From positions 2,418,001 through 2,482,000 of the forward strand of contig FSRV01000002.1 of the NCBI GenBank assembly GCA_900142905.1: DNA of 64,000 nt, in the 5' to 3' direction. The translations under genes were made by a program, and so were the position numbers. A model generated the notes under the pieces. The model was not told the DNA's origin, made no database searches, and saw only the letters and a list, made by a program, of their open reading frames with translations. Below are positions 35,594 through 44,842 of the stretch, one piece after another. This stretch comes from Burkholderia sp. GAS332 (GTDB lineage Bacteria; Pseudomonadota; Gammaproteobacteria; Burkholderiales; Burkholderiaceae). Every line of letters begins with the position of its first letter. The stretch's first letter is position 1.

Positions 35594-36028
35594 TTACTTC
35601 GCAAACAACGACGACATATCCGCAAACGCCTTGAATTCCAGCGCGTTACCCGACGGATCGAGGAAGAACATCGTCGCCTGTTCGCCGACCTCACCCTTGA
35701 AGCGCACGTGCGGTTCGATGATGAAGTCGATACCGGCCTTCTGCAGCTTATCCGCGGCGGCCTGCCATTGTTCCATCGACAGCACCGCGCCGAAGTGGCG
35801 CACCGGCACCGCGTCGCCGTCGACCTTGCTGGTTTGACGGTGGCCGATTTCCTCGGGCGCAAGGTGCGCGACGATCTGATGGCCGTAGAAGTTGAAGTCG
35901 ACCCAGTCCGGCGAACTGCGCCCTTCCGGACAGCCGAGCAACGCGCCATAGAACTCGCGTGCGGCGGCGAGGCTATGCACAGGAAACGCCAGATGGAACG
36001 GCGGCAAAACGGTTTCAGCAACGCTCAT
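35594..36028 (-). CDS. VOC-superfamily (glyoxalase/bleomycin-resistance fold) protein
   Basis: This 144-residue cytoplasmic protein has the paired beta-alpha-beta-beta-beta units of the vicinal-oxygen-chelate fold: [27 protein letters not shown] at the start and [17 protein letters not shown] at the end. His and Glu at equivalent positions (FHLAFPV, ALEFK) could be metal ligands. Such proteins include dioxygenases and lactoylglutathione-lyase-like enzymes; the substrate is unknown. The ATG at 36028 begins the fold directly; the longer frame adds a His/Trp/Pro-rich stretch without homology. It is divergent from a LysR gene that may regulate it. Confidence 0.8.
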   Translation of the reverse strand: MSVAETVLPPFHLAFPVHSLAAAREFYGALLGCPEGRSSPDWVDFNFYGHQIVAHLAPEEIGHRQTSKVDGDAVPVRHFGAVLSMEQWQAAADKLQKAGIDFIIEPHVRFKGEVGEQATMFFLDPSGNALEFKAFADMSSLFAK

Positions 36029-36063
36029 GATGGGAAAACTCGCGGAAAGGAAAGTGGGTTCGT

Positions 36064-36105
36064 GTATCGGCCAATGATGCGGCCAATGAAGCGGCCCGTG
36101 AAGGC
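36064..36105. repeat. Three 12-bp imperfect direct repeats
   Basis: CGGCCAATGATG, CGGCCAATGAAG and CGGCCCGTGAAG follow one another in the divergent region between the VOC and LysR genes. They may be an accidental tandem duplication or part of a regulatory region. Confidence 0.35.
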
Positions 36106-36195
36106 GCACGCGTGAGGCAAATTTTAACCACGACTAAAAATGGTGAAAAACGATATATATTTGATCTGACCAACACCAAAATCGATCAATCGACG

Positions 36196-37089
36196 ATGCT
36201 CAGCGAACTCAAGACCTTTATCGCCGTCAGCCAGTACGGCACCTTTTCCGGCGCGGGCGCGCGCATCGGCCTGACCCAATCCGCCGTGAGCGCGCAGATG
36301 CAGCGGCTCGAGACGGAGCTCGGTTTCGCGCTGTTCGACCGCACGGGCCGCTCCGCCACGCTCAACGACGCCGGCCGCGAAACGCTCGCCCTCGCCGAAG
36401 AAATGATGACGCTGTACGCACGGCTCTCGGAACGCGGCGCGGGCGCGGCCGAAAGCGGCATGCTGCGGGTCGGGGCGATCGCATCCGCGCAAGTGTCGTT
36501 TCTCGCCGACGCGCTGGCCCGCTTTCGCGACGACCGCCCCGGCTGGCGGATTCGCGTCGTGCCCGGGGTGTCGCTGGGTTTGCTCGGGCAGGTGGATTCG
36601 GGCGAACTCGATCTCGCCGTCATTATCAAACCGCCGTTCGCGCTGCCGTCAGAACTCGAATGGCGCACGCTCGTCACCGAGCCGTTCGTGCTGCTGGTGC
36701 CCAAGGCGCTTGCGCGGGGCAAGCGGTCCTGGCGCGAGCTGCTCGTGAGCGAACCGTTTATCCGCTACGACCGCGGGTCGTTCGGCGGCAGGCTGGTCGA
36801 CGGTTTTCTGCGGCGCGCGCGGCTGAATGTGCACGACGTGATCGAACTGGACGAGTTGCAGGGTATCGCGCAACTGGTCGCGCGCGGCATCGGCGTGGCG
36901 CTGATTCCGAACACGGCGGGACTCGGCAAGTGGCCCGCCAACGTCGCTGCTCTCGAACTCGGCGACGCGACGTTTCGCCGTGAAATCGGGCTCGTGCAGC
37001 GTCCGCGGCATAGCCGCCAGGCGGTAGCGGGGGCACTGGCCGATTGCATTGGTACGGCGGCGGGGGCCGGAGCGGCGCGGCCAGGCTGA
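36196..37089 (+). CDS. LysR-type transcriptional regulator
   Basis: This 297-residue regulator has an HTH at about 3-45 (LKTFIAVSQYGTFSGAGARIGLTQSAVSAQMQRLETELG). The effector domain follows (LRVGAIASAQVSFLADALARFRDDRPGWRIRVV, LDELQGIAQLVARGIGVALIPN). It lies divergent from the VOC gene and upstream of the LysE exporter, and could regulate either. The ATG at 36196 matches the LysR N-terminus; a GTG at 36112 would add 28 residues lacking homology. No strong ribosome site is visible. Confidence 0.88.
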   Translation: MLSELKTFIAVSQYGTFSGAGARIGLTQSAVSAQMQRLETELGFALFDRTGRSATLNDAGRETLALAEEMMTLYARLSERGAGAAESGMLRVGAIASAQVSFLADALARFRDDRPGWRIRVVPGVSLGLLGQVDSGELDLAVIIKPPFALPSELEWRTLVTEPFVLLVPKALARGKRSWRELLVSEPFIRYDRGSFGGRLVDGFLRRARLNVHDVIELDELQGIAQLVARGIGVALIPNTAGLGKWPANVAALELGDATFRREIGLVQRPRHSRQAVAGALADCIGTAAGAGAARPG

Positions 37090-37098
37090 GTTTGCGGC

Positions 37099-37158
37099 GT
37101 TGTCGGCGTTGTCGGCGTTGTCGGTGTTGTCGGTGTCACCAGAGTAATCGGTGTCACC
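37099..37158. repeat. 9-bp tandem repeat array and paired GGTGTCACC
   Basis: Four consecutive units of GTTGTCGG(C/T) occupy 37099-37134. GGTGTCACC, itself nearly palindromic, occurs at 37132-37140 and again at 37150-37158. The block starts 10 bp after the LysR stop in a 251-bp gap before the LysE gene; the rest of that gap shows no gene. Confidence 0.7.
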
Positions 37159-37340
37159 TGCCCTACCTGCCTTGGCGGGTTAGCCCGCCAACACCCGATT
37201 GTGCTGTTACGCAGGCCATCAACTGTATCTGTGAGATTGGCACGCGGGCGAGCAGAATCGTCGCTCGCGCATCGATCCGCGCTGTTCGCCTGTGCCGCAA
37301 CGAGCGGCACGGTTTGCCCGCCGCCGAGGTTCACCAGCCC

Positions 37341-37979
37341 ATGACCGCCAGTTCCTTCCTCACCGCCGATGTCCTGATTGCCTATAGCGCCTACTTCGTC
37401 GGCACGGCGAGCCCGGGGCCGAGCAATCTCGCGATCATGTCGCTCGCCATGAGCGCCGGCAGAAAATCCGCGCTCACCTTCGCGCTCGGCGTGGTGTCCG
37501 GTTCGTTCTTCTGGGCATTGCTGGCGTCGCTCGGTTTGTCGGCGGTACTCGCCACTTACTCGGAATGTCTGGTGGCGATCAAGATTGCCGGCGGACTTTA
37601 TCTGCTGTGGCTCGGCTTCAAATCCGCGCGCTCCGCCTTCAGCGCGGAAAAGCTGCCCACGAATACCGCACGCGAAGGCGAGCCGCTCAAACGGCTCTAT
37701 CTGCGCGGCCTGCTGCTGCACCTCACCAATCCGAAAGCGATTCTGGTATGGCTGTCGATCGTTTCGCTCGCTATGTCGCCGGCAAGCGGCACGTCGCACA
37801 CCGCGCCGGTGGTGCTCGGCTGCATGGTGATCGGCGTATCCGTGTTCAGCAGCTACGCGGTGCTGTTTTCAACCGCGTCAGCACGGCGCATCTACGTCGC
37901 GATCCGTCGCTGGCTGGATGGCTCGCTCGCGATCATGTTCGGCATTGCCGGGATCAAACTGCTGACTTCGAAAAGCTAG
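37341..37979 (+). CDS. LysE/RhtB-family amino-acid exporter
   Basis: This 212-residue inner-membrane protein has about six segments and the LysE signature near the N-terminus (YFVGTASPGPSNLAIMSLAMSAGRKSALTFALGVVSG). It also has GLYLLWLGFKSARSAF and LLLHLTNPKAILVWLSIVSLA. Members export amino acids or related small molecules such as lysine, homoserine and threonine. The ATG at 37341 gives the canonical length; no ATG lies upstream in the LysE frame near that point. A LysR gene immediately upstream on the same strand may control it. Confidence 0.88.
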   Translation: MTASSFLTADVLIAYSAYFVGTASPGPSNLAIMSLAMSAGRKSALTFALGVVSGSFFWALLASLGLSAVLATYSECLVAIKIAGGLYLLWLGFKSARSAFSAEKLPTNTAREGEPLKRLYLRGLLLHLTNPKAILVWLSIVSLAMSPASGTSHTAPVVLGCMVIGVSVFSSYAVLFSTASARRIYVAIRRWLDGSLAIMFGIAGIKLLTSKS

Positions 37980-38048
37980 CTGCGCCTTCGGGGCGCGCCC
38001 GCTCTGCGATACTGTCACCTTGATGACTCGAGCAGAAGCACGAACACC

Positions 38049-38408
38049 ATGAGCGGTGGCAACGACCTGAATCCGGCAGCAAAGCGCTCGCCATTACAAA
38101 AGCGGCTTTATCTGGCGGGCGCCCTCGTGCTGCTCGCCAGCCTGATCGCCGCGGTGATCATCTACGCAATGGCGCCGGCGCCAGATAGCGCCGTCTCGCA
38201 GTACGGCATCGCAGACCCACGCTATCAGATCGAATTGCAGCGCATCGGCGGCACCGCGGAAGTGCTGATGGCGCAGCTTCATCAGTGGTTCGACGGTCTT
38301 TGGCAGGGCACGGCGCTCGCGTATACGGTGGCCGTGCTTGGCGCCCTGCTCGCTGGTGCATGCTTTTTTATCGGCTACTACTTTGCCGATGAAGAGTCGC
38401 AGATCTGA
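38049..38408 (+). CDS. Small membrane protein with two transmembrane segments
   Basis: This 119-residue protein of unknown function has a basic cytoplasmic N-terminus (AAKRSPLQKR) and a first membrane helix (LYLAGALVLLASLIAAVIIYAMA). An outer loop of about 45 residues containing QYGIADPRYQIELQRIGGTAEVLM follows, then a second helix (YTVAVLGALLAGACFFIGYYF), and an acidic end. I do not recognise the family. It stands between the LysE gene and the convergent SulP gene. Confidence 0.7.
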   Translation: MSGGNDLNPAAKRSPLQKRLYLAGALVLLASLIAAVIIYAMAPAPDSAVSQYGIADPRYQIELQRIGGTAEVLMAQLHQWFDGLWQGTALAYTVAVLGALLAGACFFIGYYFADEESQI

Positions 38409-38466
38409 AGCAATCCGCCGCGTCTGATCAAACAGGCGCTTATAACGCCTCCTTATAGCCCCTCGC

Positions 38467-40176
38467 TTACGACGCCTCTTTGTGCGTACCCGGCTGCTCC
38501 ACGCCTGCCACGAGCAGCGCCTCATGCAAGGTGCTGAAAATGCGGTTTGCGCCGACGATCGGCGTGATCCCATGCCGATCCATATCCGAGCGCAGATACT
38601 GGTTCACGCGCGCAAAGATCACGTCGACGCCATTTTGCTTAAGCGTCTCGCACAACTCGCCGACTGAACGCGCCGCCGAATAGTCGAGGTCGGTGATCGC
38701 GCCGGAGTCGATCACTAACCAGCGCACCGGGCTCGGCGCATGATCGACCAAGCTGCGGACGTCGTCGACGAAAAAGTGGTCGTTCGCGTAGAACAGATCG
38801 GCGCCGAAGCGATAGACGATCAGCCCCGGCGCGGTCTGGAGTCCGGGCGCGGCCGGCACCGGCGCCCAGATGCCGCCTTCGCTGGGCACGAGAATCATGG
38901 TGTGCGGCTGGTAACTGTGCCGCACATGCCGCAGCAGCGATAACGCCACCGCCACCAGAATGCCGTGCTCGACACCGATCAGCACCACCGCCGCCGCGGT
39001 GAACACGGCCAGCGTGAACTCCCCGGGACTTTCTTGCCGGATCGAAAACAACGTCTTCAGATTGATCAGGCCGATTGCGATCGTAAACACGATGCTGGCC
39101 AGAATGCAGTGCGGCAGGTACTGCAGAAAACGGCTGAAAAACAGCAGCACCACGACCACCACTACAGCGAATACGATCTGCGCGAACTGGCTGCGCGCGC
39201 CGGCGCGATCGGCCATGGCGGTTTGCGTCGGACTGCCATTCACCACGAAGGCGCCGGAAAACGCCGCTACGGCGTTGGCGGCGGCAATACCCAGCAAATC
39301 GGCATTGGTATCGACGGTTTCGTGATAACGCTCGGCGAATACGCGGCTCGCGGCGGCGCTTTGCGCAACGATCATCACGAAACACGAGGCCGCGACCGGC
39401 AGCAGATCGAGCATTTGCGTCCACGTGACCGTGGGCATGCGCAGCGCCGGCAGTCCGCCGGCCACCGGCCCCAGTATGGCAATACCGTGCGCAGCGAAGC
39501 CGTAGACATCGCTTGCAGCGATACCCGCCACCACCGCGATCAACGGCACCGGTACACGAGGTAAAAACCGCTTGCAAACCAGAATGGCGACCACCACCAG
39601 CGCGGAGATGGCGAGCGTCGGCAGATTGATCTGCGCCGACTCGCGCACCACGAGCGCGACTTGGGCGACGCTACTCGCGCCATGCCCGGGTATGCCGAAC
39701 ATGTCGCCCAGCATCGCAATGCCGACCTGCACGCCGACGCCGGCGAGGAAGCCGACCAGCACCGTGCGCGAGAGAAAGTCAGCGAGAAAACCGAGCTTGA
39801 AGATCCGCGCGATGAACAGGAGCGCGGCGGTGAGCAAGGCGACCATCCCGGCGAGTGCCGCATACTCGGCGCTCGATGCCGGCGCCATGGTCGAGAGCCG
39901 GCTGGCGAAAATGGTGGCGGTGGCGGAATCGGCCGCTACGATGAGGTGCCGCGATGCGCCGAAGAATGCGAACGCGATAAGCGGCAGAAAGGCGGTGTAA
40001 AGGCCCGTAACGGCCGGCATGCCGGCGATGCGTGCGTAGCCGAGCACCTGCGGAATGTCCATCGACGCCAGTTGCACGCCGGCCAGCGCATCGCGCGCCG
40101 CCGCGGCACGGCTCAAAGGAAGGACGCCCTTCAATACGCCAAGGCGTGTCGTAATATTTGCCAGAAAATCTCGCAT
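38467..40176 (-). CDS. SulP-family anion transporter with STAS domain
   Basis: This 569-residue transporter has a membrane region of about 12-14 segments. It starts at LAGVQLASMDIPQVLGYARIAGMPAVTGLYTAFLP and includes FGASRHLIVAADSATATIFA. The cytoplasmic STAS domain (about 445-560) contains VRWLVIDSGAITDLDYSAARSVGEL and RVNQYLRSDMDRHGI. SulP proteins carry sulfate, bicarbonate or dicarboxylates with sodium or protons. The residues do not let me choose. No sulfate or carbonic-anhydrase gene is adjacent. Monocistronic, convergent with the small membrane protein. Confidence 0.9.
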   Translation of the reverse strand: MRDFLANITTRLGVLKGVLPLSRAAAARDALAGVQLASMDIPQVLGYARIAGMPAVTGLYTAFLPLIAFAFFGASRHLIVAADSATATIFASRLSTMAPASSAEYAALAGMVALLTAALLFIARIFKLGFLADFLSRTVLVGFLAGVGVQVGIAMLGDMFGIPGHGASSVAQVALVVRESAQINLPTLAISALVVVAILVCKRFLPRVPVPLIAVVAGIAASDVYGFAAHGIAILGPVAGGLPALRMPTVTWTQMLDLLPVAASCFVMIVAQSAAASRVFAERYHETVDTNADLLGIAAANAVAAFSGAFVVNGSPTQTAMADRAGARSQFAQIVFAVVVVVVLLFFSRFLQYLPHCILASIVFTIAIGLINLKTLFSIRQESPGEFTLAVFTAAAVVLIGVEHGILVAVALSLLRHVRHSYQPHTMILVPSEGGIWAPVPAAPGLQTAPGLIVYRFGADLFYANDHFFVDDVRSLVDHAPSPVRWLVIDSGAITDLDYSAARSVGELCETLKQNGVDVIFARVNQYLRSDMDRHGITPIVGANRIFSTLHEALLVAGVEQPGTHKEAS

Positions 40177-40648
40177 GCGCGATGGTGCCCCTAACTAAGG
40201 TTATCGCGCATCGTGCCGTGACTCGGCACACAAAGGCAAGGATTGCGGCTTTGATTGGCTAAAGAAACGGGTAAAACTAGCCATGACGCCGAACCCGCCA
40301 CTGAAACCGCCCTACTTTGGCTTAACGCTTGAACTGCCCTGTCAGCGGATCCACATGCCGCGCGAAACCGAACAGCGCGGCGATGCAGATCGGACAGGCG
40401 ATGATGAACACGGCCAACATCTTGCACCCCGTAACAAATTGTTACTGCCAAGTTTAAGCGATTGCCGTGCGAATTGAATGAGGGAAAACGCAAAACACTG
40501 TTGCGGAGCATTACGAAGTCGTTACTACCGTACGGCACGTGGCTCGTGAAAAAACATCTGAAAACGCGGCAAATAGCACAAAAAATGTGCGCTCGAGACG
40601 ACGCGCTATGATGCGCAAACCTTTGCCCGCCTACAAACCAGTTACGCC
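40177..40648. other. Intergenic region containing one small-protein candidate
   Basis: Apart from the 32-residue frame at 40322-40420 I see no gene. It also contains the SulP promoter on the minus strand and the leader of the ABM-like gene on the plus strand. Confidence 0.45.
40322..40420 (-). CDS. Candidate 32-residue single-pass membrane protein
   Basis: The frame starts with ATG, 7 bases after a GGGG stretch (ACGGGGTGCAAG). It encodes one strongly hydrophobic segment (LAVFIIACPICIAALFGFA) followed by a short polar tail (RHVDPLTGQFKR) and a TAA stop. The composition (18 hydrophobic residues, then a charged end) is that of a small bacterial membrane protein, not of a random frame in GC-rich DNA. 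No homologue is recalled. It would be transcribed in the same direction as SulP, upstream of it. Confidence 0.5.
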   Translation of the reverse strand: MLAVFIIACPICIAALFGFARHVDPLTGQFKR

Positions 40649-41014
40649 ATGTACACATCCACTTTCATCTTCGCAACCAGGCAGTTGGACGAACGCTTCT
40701 ACCGGCTCGACGAGACCATCGCCACCGCCGCCAAAGCCATTCCCGGCTATCTCGGCGAAGAGGCGTGGGAAAACGCGTCGACTGGACTGACGTCGAATGT
40801 CTACTACTGGGCCTCGCTCGACGCGCTGCAGGCCTTGATGCAGCACCCCGCGCATCTGGAAGCGAAAGCGGCGCAGGCAAACTGGCTCGATGGTTACCAG
40901 GTGATCATCTCTGAAGTGCTGCGCACCTACGGCGATGCAGGCTTCGCGCATCCCGCAGCGGCCCATCAAACGCAAGATGGACCGCCCGCGCGAGCCGCGT
41001 CGCCCGCACCATGA
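40649..41014 (+). CDS. Small ABM-like (dimeric alpha-beta barrel) protein
   Basis: This 121-residue protein resembles antibiotic-biosynthesis-monooxygenase/heme-degradation-fold proteins. It has YTSTFIFATRQLDERFYRLDETI, a Gly-containing turn (AIPGYLGEEAWENASTGLTSNVYYWASLDALQALMQHPAHLEAKA) and a final strand (GYQVIISEVLRTYG). The middle motif matches the strand-helix unit in which an aromatic and a His face the cavity. The Ala/Pro-rich tail of about 20 residues is probably disordered. Enzymatic function is unproven. Convergent with the MHS transporter, only 10 bp apart. Confidence 0.65.
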   Translation: MYTSTFIFATRQLDERFYRLDETIATAAKAIPGYLGEEAWENASTGLTSNVYYWASLDALQALMQHPAHLEAKAAQANWLDGYQVIISEVLRTYGDAGFAHPAAAHQTQDGPPARAASPAP

Positions 41015-41024
41015 ATGTGCAGCC

Positions 41025-42332
41025 CTACTTCGCTTCCTTGAACAGCACCACCCCGGCGAAACTCACTAGCCCGCACGCCAGCACATACCACGCCGGCGCG
41101 TAAAAACTACCCGACATGCGCCACAACGCGCTGACGATCAACTGCGCGAAGCCGCCGAAAAGCGTCACGCCCAACGCGTAGATGATGCCGAGCGAGGTTG
41201 CCCTCACTTCCGGTTGAAACGCTTCGAGAATCAGCACGAACCCCGCTGGGCTCGAAAGCGTCATCAAGCCGATCAACACGAATACGACCAGCACCACCGT
41301 GTAGATCGACGGCCAGGTCTTAATCGCGTAGAACGCCGGCAGCAGCACGGCCAGCGAGACCACCGACGCCGCGTACAGCAAAGTCTTGCGACGCGGCATG
41401 CGGTCCGCGAGGCGGCCGGCGAACGGCGAGCCGACCAGCAACACGAGGCCCGCCGTGCAACCGGCCAGCAGCGACACCGCGGCTGGCATGCCGGTCGTCA
41501 TCGTCAGGAACGACGGCAGGAAAAACACAATCACATACATCGACGAGGTGCCGCCGATCACCAGCATCGTACCCGCCACGATCTGCCGCCATTCGATACG
41601 CGCTTTAGGCCGGCCCGCGTCAGGCCGGGCCGCTTTCGCTGCATGTGCGGGCGGCAAGGTCTCGTCGAGATGCTTGCGCAGATAGAAACCAAGCGGACCG
41701 ATCAGCAGCCCGATCAGAAACGGCACGCGCCATCCCCATGCAAGCAAGTCCTCGTGCGAGAGGCTGCGCGAGAGCGTCGCCGCCACCAGTGCGCCGACCA
41801 GCGCCGCGCCGCCCTGCGAGGCCATCTGCCAGCTCACCAGCGAACCGCGCCGCCCCGCGCTGCCCGACTCCATCAGCAAGGTGGTCGCCGCGCCCACTTC
41901 TCCGCCCGCCGAAAAGCCTTGCAGCAAACGGCCCAGCACGATGATCGCCGGCGCGGCCAGACCGATCGTCGCGTAAGTCGGCGCGAGGCCGATCATGCCC
42001 GTGCCGAGCGCCATCAGCGAAACGGTGAGCACGAGGGCCTGCTTGCGGCCCACGCGGTCGGCATACGCGCCGATCACAATACTGCCGAGCGGCCGCACGA
42101 CAAAGCCGACGCCGAACGTTGCGAGCGACATCATCAGCGCGCCCACGTCGCTGCCGGCCGGAAAGAACAGCTTGCCAATCAGCGCGGCGAAGAAGCTATA
42201 GACCGTGAAGTCGAAGAACTCGAGGCCGTTGCCGAGCGCCGCGGCGAAGACAGTCCGGCGCGACGCGTGCCGCTCTTTCACGTCGGCCGCCTCGGTCGCG
42301 GCAGCACTCGCGGTATGTTGGATTGCATTCAT
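41025..42332 (-). CDS. MFS transporter, metabolite:H+ symporter (MHS) family
   Basis: This 435-residue inner-membrane symporter is of the ProP/ShiA/KgtP type. It begins with the typical RRTVFAAALGNGLEFFDFTVYSFFAALIGKLFFP helix. Motifs VRPLGSIVIGAYADRVGRKQALVLTV and LLQGFSAGGEVGAATTLLMESGSAGRRGSLVSWQ follow. Members carry organic acids, shikimate or betaine. It is 14 bp downstream of the porin gene and in one transcriptional direction with the M20 hydrolase, so it probably imports that enzyme's substrate. ATG at 42332 chosen; a GTG 12 bases upstream is possible. Confidence 0.88.
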   Translation of the reverse strand: MNAIQHTASAAATEAADVKERHASRRTVFAAALGNGLEFFDFTVYSFFAALIGKLFFPAGSDVGALMMSLATFGVGFVVRPLGSIVIGAYADRVGRKQALVLTVSLMALGTGMIGLAPTYATIGLAAPAIIVLGRLLQGFSAGGEVGAATTLLMESGSAGRRGSLVSWQMASQGGAALVGALVAATLSRSLSHEDLLAWGWRVPFLIGLLIGPLGFYLRKHLDETLPPAHAAKAARPDAGRPKARIEWRQIVAGTMLVIGGTSSMYVIVFFLPSFLTMTTGMPAAVSLLAGCTAGLVLLVGSPFAGRLADRMPRRKTLLYAASVVSLAVLLPAFYAIKTWPSIYTVVLVVFVLIGLMTLSSPAGFVLILEAFQPEVRATSLGIIYALGVTLFGGFAQLIVSALWRMSGSFYAPAWYVLACGLVSFAGVVLFKEAK

Positions 42333-42346
42333 GGGGAGACTCACGC

Positions 42347-43525
42347 CTAGAAGTTGTGATACATGCCCAGCGACACGGTGACTGGCGTCGTGCCGAGTTC
42401 CGGTGCGGTGCTGCCGGTTTGTGTCGGCAGCGGATTATTGTTCAGCAGTACGGTGGAAATGCCGTAGTTACGGATGAAGCCGGCGCGCGCGTAGAGCCCC
42501 GTGCGTTTGGAGAGGGTGTAGTCGTAGCCGAGCATCACGCCGAATGCCGAATCTTTCGCGGGATTATTTGCCGAGTCGTGCACGCCGGACGTATCGCGAT
42601 ACACCACCGAAGCGCGGAACGCGTTGCGCCCGACCGGCCAGATGGTGCCGAGCGTATAGACGCGCGCGATGCCGTCGTTGGCGAGCTTCGGCGCGTACTG
42701 GTTGAACGCGCCGGACAGCACGATCTTGCCGGTGTCATAGACCACGCCGAGGCCGTACAGATCGTTGCGCACGGTGGTCGTGCCGCCTGTTCCGGTTGCG
42801 CCCCACACCTGGTTGTAGGTGCCCGTCACGTAAGTCGTGCCGTCATACCACTGCAACAGCGCGCCCTGCGCCGCCGCGGTCGGCGACTGGCCGGCCACGT
42901 TGCTCGGCGCGTACATCAGTTCCGTGCTGAAGCCGGCAAAGCTCGGCGACAGGTACGTGATCGCGTTGTTCACCCGCGCGGCCAGTTGCGTCGCGCCGGC
43001 GCCGAGGTCGCTGTTGTAGCCGAAGCCCTTCGGTGTCTGCACGACCGCCGTGCCGAGCCACGTATAAGCCGAATTGGTGCCCACCGTGCCGAACACATCG
43101 ACGAAAAGTGGCAAACCCGTGCCGATCTGCTTGCCGAAACGCACGCGGCCATAAGTCGACGAGTTCAGCCCCACCCATGCCTCGCGATTGAAGAACGACG
43201 TGTTGTCCTGCATGGCGCCGCTATTGGCGAGAAAGCCGTTTTCCAGATTGAATTCGGCGCGCAGGCCACCGCCTAGATCTTCCCGTCCGAAGAGGCCGAA
43301 TTTCGAGGTCCATTCGCCGCCGCTCTGGGTCTGCACCAGCGACTTGCCACCCACGGTCTGATAGTTGATGCCCATATCGACCGACCCGTACAGCGCCACG
43401 CCTTCGCGCAGGCTGCCGTTGAACTCCGGCAGTGCGCTCAGCAAGGTCATCTGATACGGCTCGGCGTCCGCTGTCCCCGTCCCGAGCGTCAGCAGTGCCG
43501 CGCTCATTGCGATGCATTTTTTCAT
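42347..43525 (-). CDS. Gram-negative porin (Burkholderia OmpC-like)
   Basis: This 392-residue protein has a signal peptide (MKKCIAMSAALLTLGTGTADA). It is a trimeric-porin-type barrel: VALYGSVDMGINYQT, WTSKFGLFGREDLGGGLRAEFNLENGF, FNREAWVGLNSSTYGRVRFGKQ and C-terminal VTVSLGMYHNF with terminal Phe. In contrast to typical Burkholderia porins there is a 14-residue insertion (AEPYQMTLLSALPE) before the first strand. It provides passage through the outer membrane for the substrate of the MHS transporter just downstream. AGGGAG lies 4 bases before the ATG. Confidence 0.9.
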   Translation of the reverse strand: MKKCIAMSAALLTLGTGTADAEPYQMTLLSALPEFNGSLREGVALYGSVDMGINYQTVGGKSLVQTQSGGEWTSKFGLFGREDLGGGLRAEFNLENGFLANSGAMQDNTSFFNREAWVGLNSSTYGRVRFGKQIGTGLPLFVDVFGTVGTNSAYTWLGTAVVQTPKGFGYNSDLGAGATQLAARVNNAITYLSPSFAGFSTELMYAPSNVAGQSPTAAAQGALLQWYDGTTYVTGTYNQVWGATGTGGTTTVRNDLYGLGVVYDTGKIVLSGAFNQYAPKLANDGIARVYTLGTIWPVGRNAFRASVVYRDTSGVHDSANNPAKDSAFGVMLGYDYTLSKRTGLYARAGFIRNYGISTVLLNNNPLPTQTGSTAPELGTTPVTVSLGMYHNF

Positions 43526-43654
43526 GGGTCTCCCTACTCCTCGCGTGCGTTTGATGGATTGATGTCTGGAAATGAAGTGCAAAACTGAACCGAAGATTCC
43601 AGCGCGCTGGACGCCGGATCGAAACCCGGCGCGCGGACCGTGCTCAGGCAGCGC

Positions 43655-44842
43655 TCAAGCAACACTCAAGCAGCGCTCGGCGAGTCCGACGAAGTAAGCC
43701 GCACCCCAGCTGATCGCCGCGTCGTTGAAGTCGTATGCCGGGTTGTGGACCGCGCAACCGCCTTTCGAGTCGACGCCGTTGCCGAGCACCACGTAGCAGC
43801 CCGGCACCACTTCGGTCATCCACGAAAAGTCTTCGCTGCCCATCACCGCATCGGGCATGAGCGTGTAGCCCGCTGGGCCGACCAGGGCTTCGATGGTTTC
43901 GATCGCGAGGTCGGCCGCGCCGCGATGATTGACGAGCGGACGGGAGATCTGCTTGTAGTCGACTTCAGCCGTCGCGCCGTAGGTTTGCGCCTGAAACTGC
44001 GCGATGCTGCGGATCCGCGCTTCGACCTTGTCGCGCGTGTCCAAATCGAGGGCGCGCACCGAGAGTTTCAGCGTCGCGGTTTCGGGGATCACGTTGGGTG
44101 CGGTGCCGGCATGGATCGCGCCGACTGTCACGACGGCTGCGCGGGTCGGCTCGATGTTGCGCGCGACGATCGATTGCAAGGCCAGCACGATGTTGGCCGC
44201 CGCGACGATCGGATCGCAGCCTAACTGCGGCATCGCGCCATGGGTGCCCTTACCGGTCACGGTGATCGTCACCGAATCGGACGAGGCCATCATGCAGCCG
44301 TGGCGCAGCGCGAAATGGCCGACCGGCAGGCCGGGCGCGTTGTGCAGCGCGAACACCTGGTCGCACGGAAAACGCGTAAAGAGACCGTCCGCGATCATCT
44401 TCGAGGCACCACCCAGGCCCTCTTCCGCGGGCTGGAAGATCACGTTCAGCGTGCCGTCGAATTCGCCCCGGCTGGCGAGGCGGTGCGCGGCCGCCAGCAG
44501 GATCGCGGTGTGGCCGTCGTGACCGCACGCATGCATGGTCTGCGCGACGGTGCTCGCGTACGGCAGGCCGGTGGCTTCCTGGATCGGCAGCGCGTCCATG
44601 TCGGCGCGCAGGCCGAGCGTGCGGCTCGACGTGCCGCGCCGAAGTTGGCCGACCACGCCCGTGCCGCCGACACCCGTCGTCACTTCATAGCCCCACGCCG
44701 CGAGTTTTCGGGCGACCAGTTCGGCGGTGCGCGTTTCAGCAAAGCCGAGTTCGGGATGCGCGTGGATATCGCGGCGAATCGCGATGAATTCGTGTTCGGT
44801 CTCGCGCAGTTCGGCGAGAAGCTGGGGAAAAGACTGCGTCAT
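43655..44842 (-). CDS. M20-family amidohydrolase/aminoacylase
   Basis: This 395-residue metal-dependent hydrolase is of the M20D/HipO type. Visible residues are IRRDIHAHPELGFAETRTAELVA, LRADMDALPIQEATGLPYAS (metal-site Asp), MHACGHDGHTAILLAAAHRL (metal-site His), IFQPAEEGLGGASKMI (Glu-Glu base) and GSEDFSWMTE. It hydrolyses N-acyl amino acids, hippurate or related amides in the cytoplasm. GGAG at 8 bases supports ATG 44842. The LysR gene is divergent, and porin plus transporter follow, so the four genes look like one uptake-and-hydrolysis unit. Confidence 0.9.
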   Translation of the reverse strand: MTQSFPQLLAELRETEHEFIAIRRDIHAHPELGFAETRTAELVARKLAAWGYEVTTGVGGTGVVGQLRRGTSSRTLGLRADMDALPIQEATGLPYASTVAQTMHACGHDGHTAILLAAAHRLASRGEFDGTLNVIFQPAEEGLGGASKMIADGLFTRFPCDQVFALHNAPGLPVGHFALRHGCMMASSDSVTITVTGKGTHGAMPQLGCDPIVAAANIVLALQSIVARNIEPTRAAVVTVGAIHAGTAPNVIPETATLKLSVRALDLDTRDKVEARIRSIAQFQAQTYGATAEVDYKQISRPLVNHRGAADLAIETIEALVGPAGYTLMPDAVMGSEDFSWMTEVVPGCYVVLGNGVDSKGGCAVHNPAYDFNDAAISWGAAYFVGLAERCLSVA

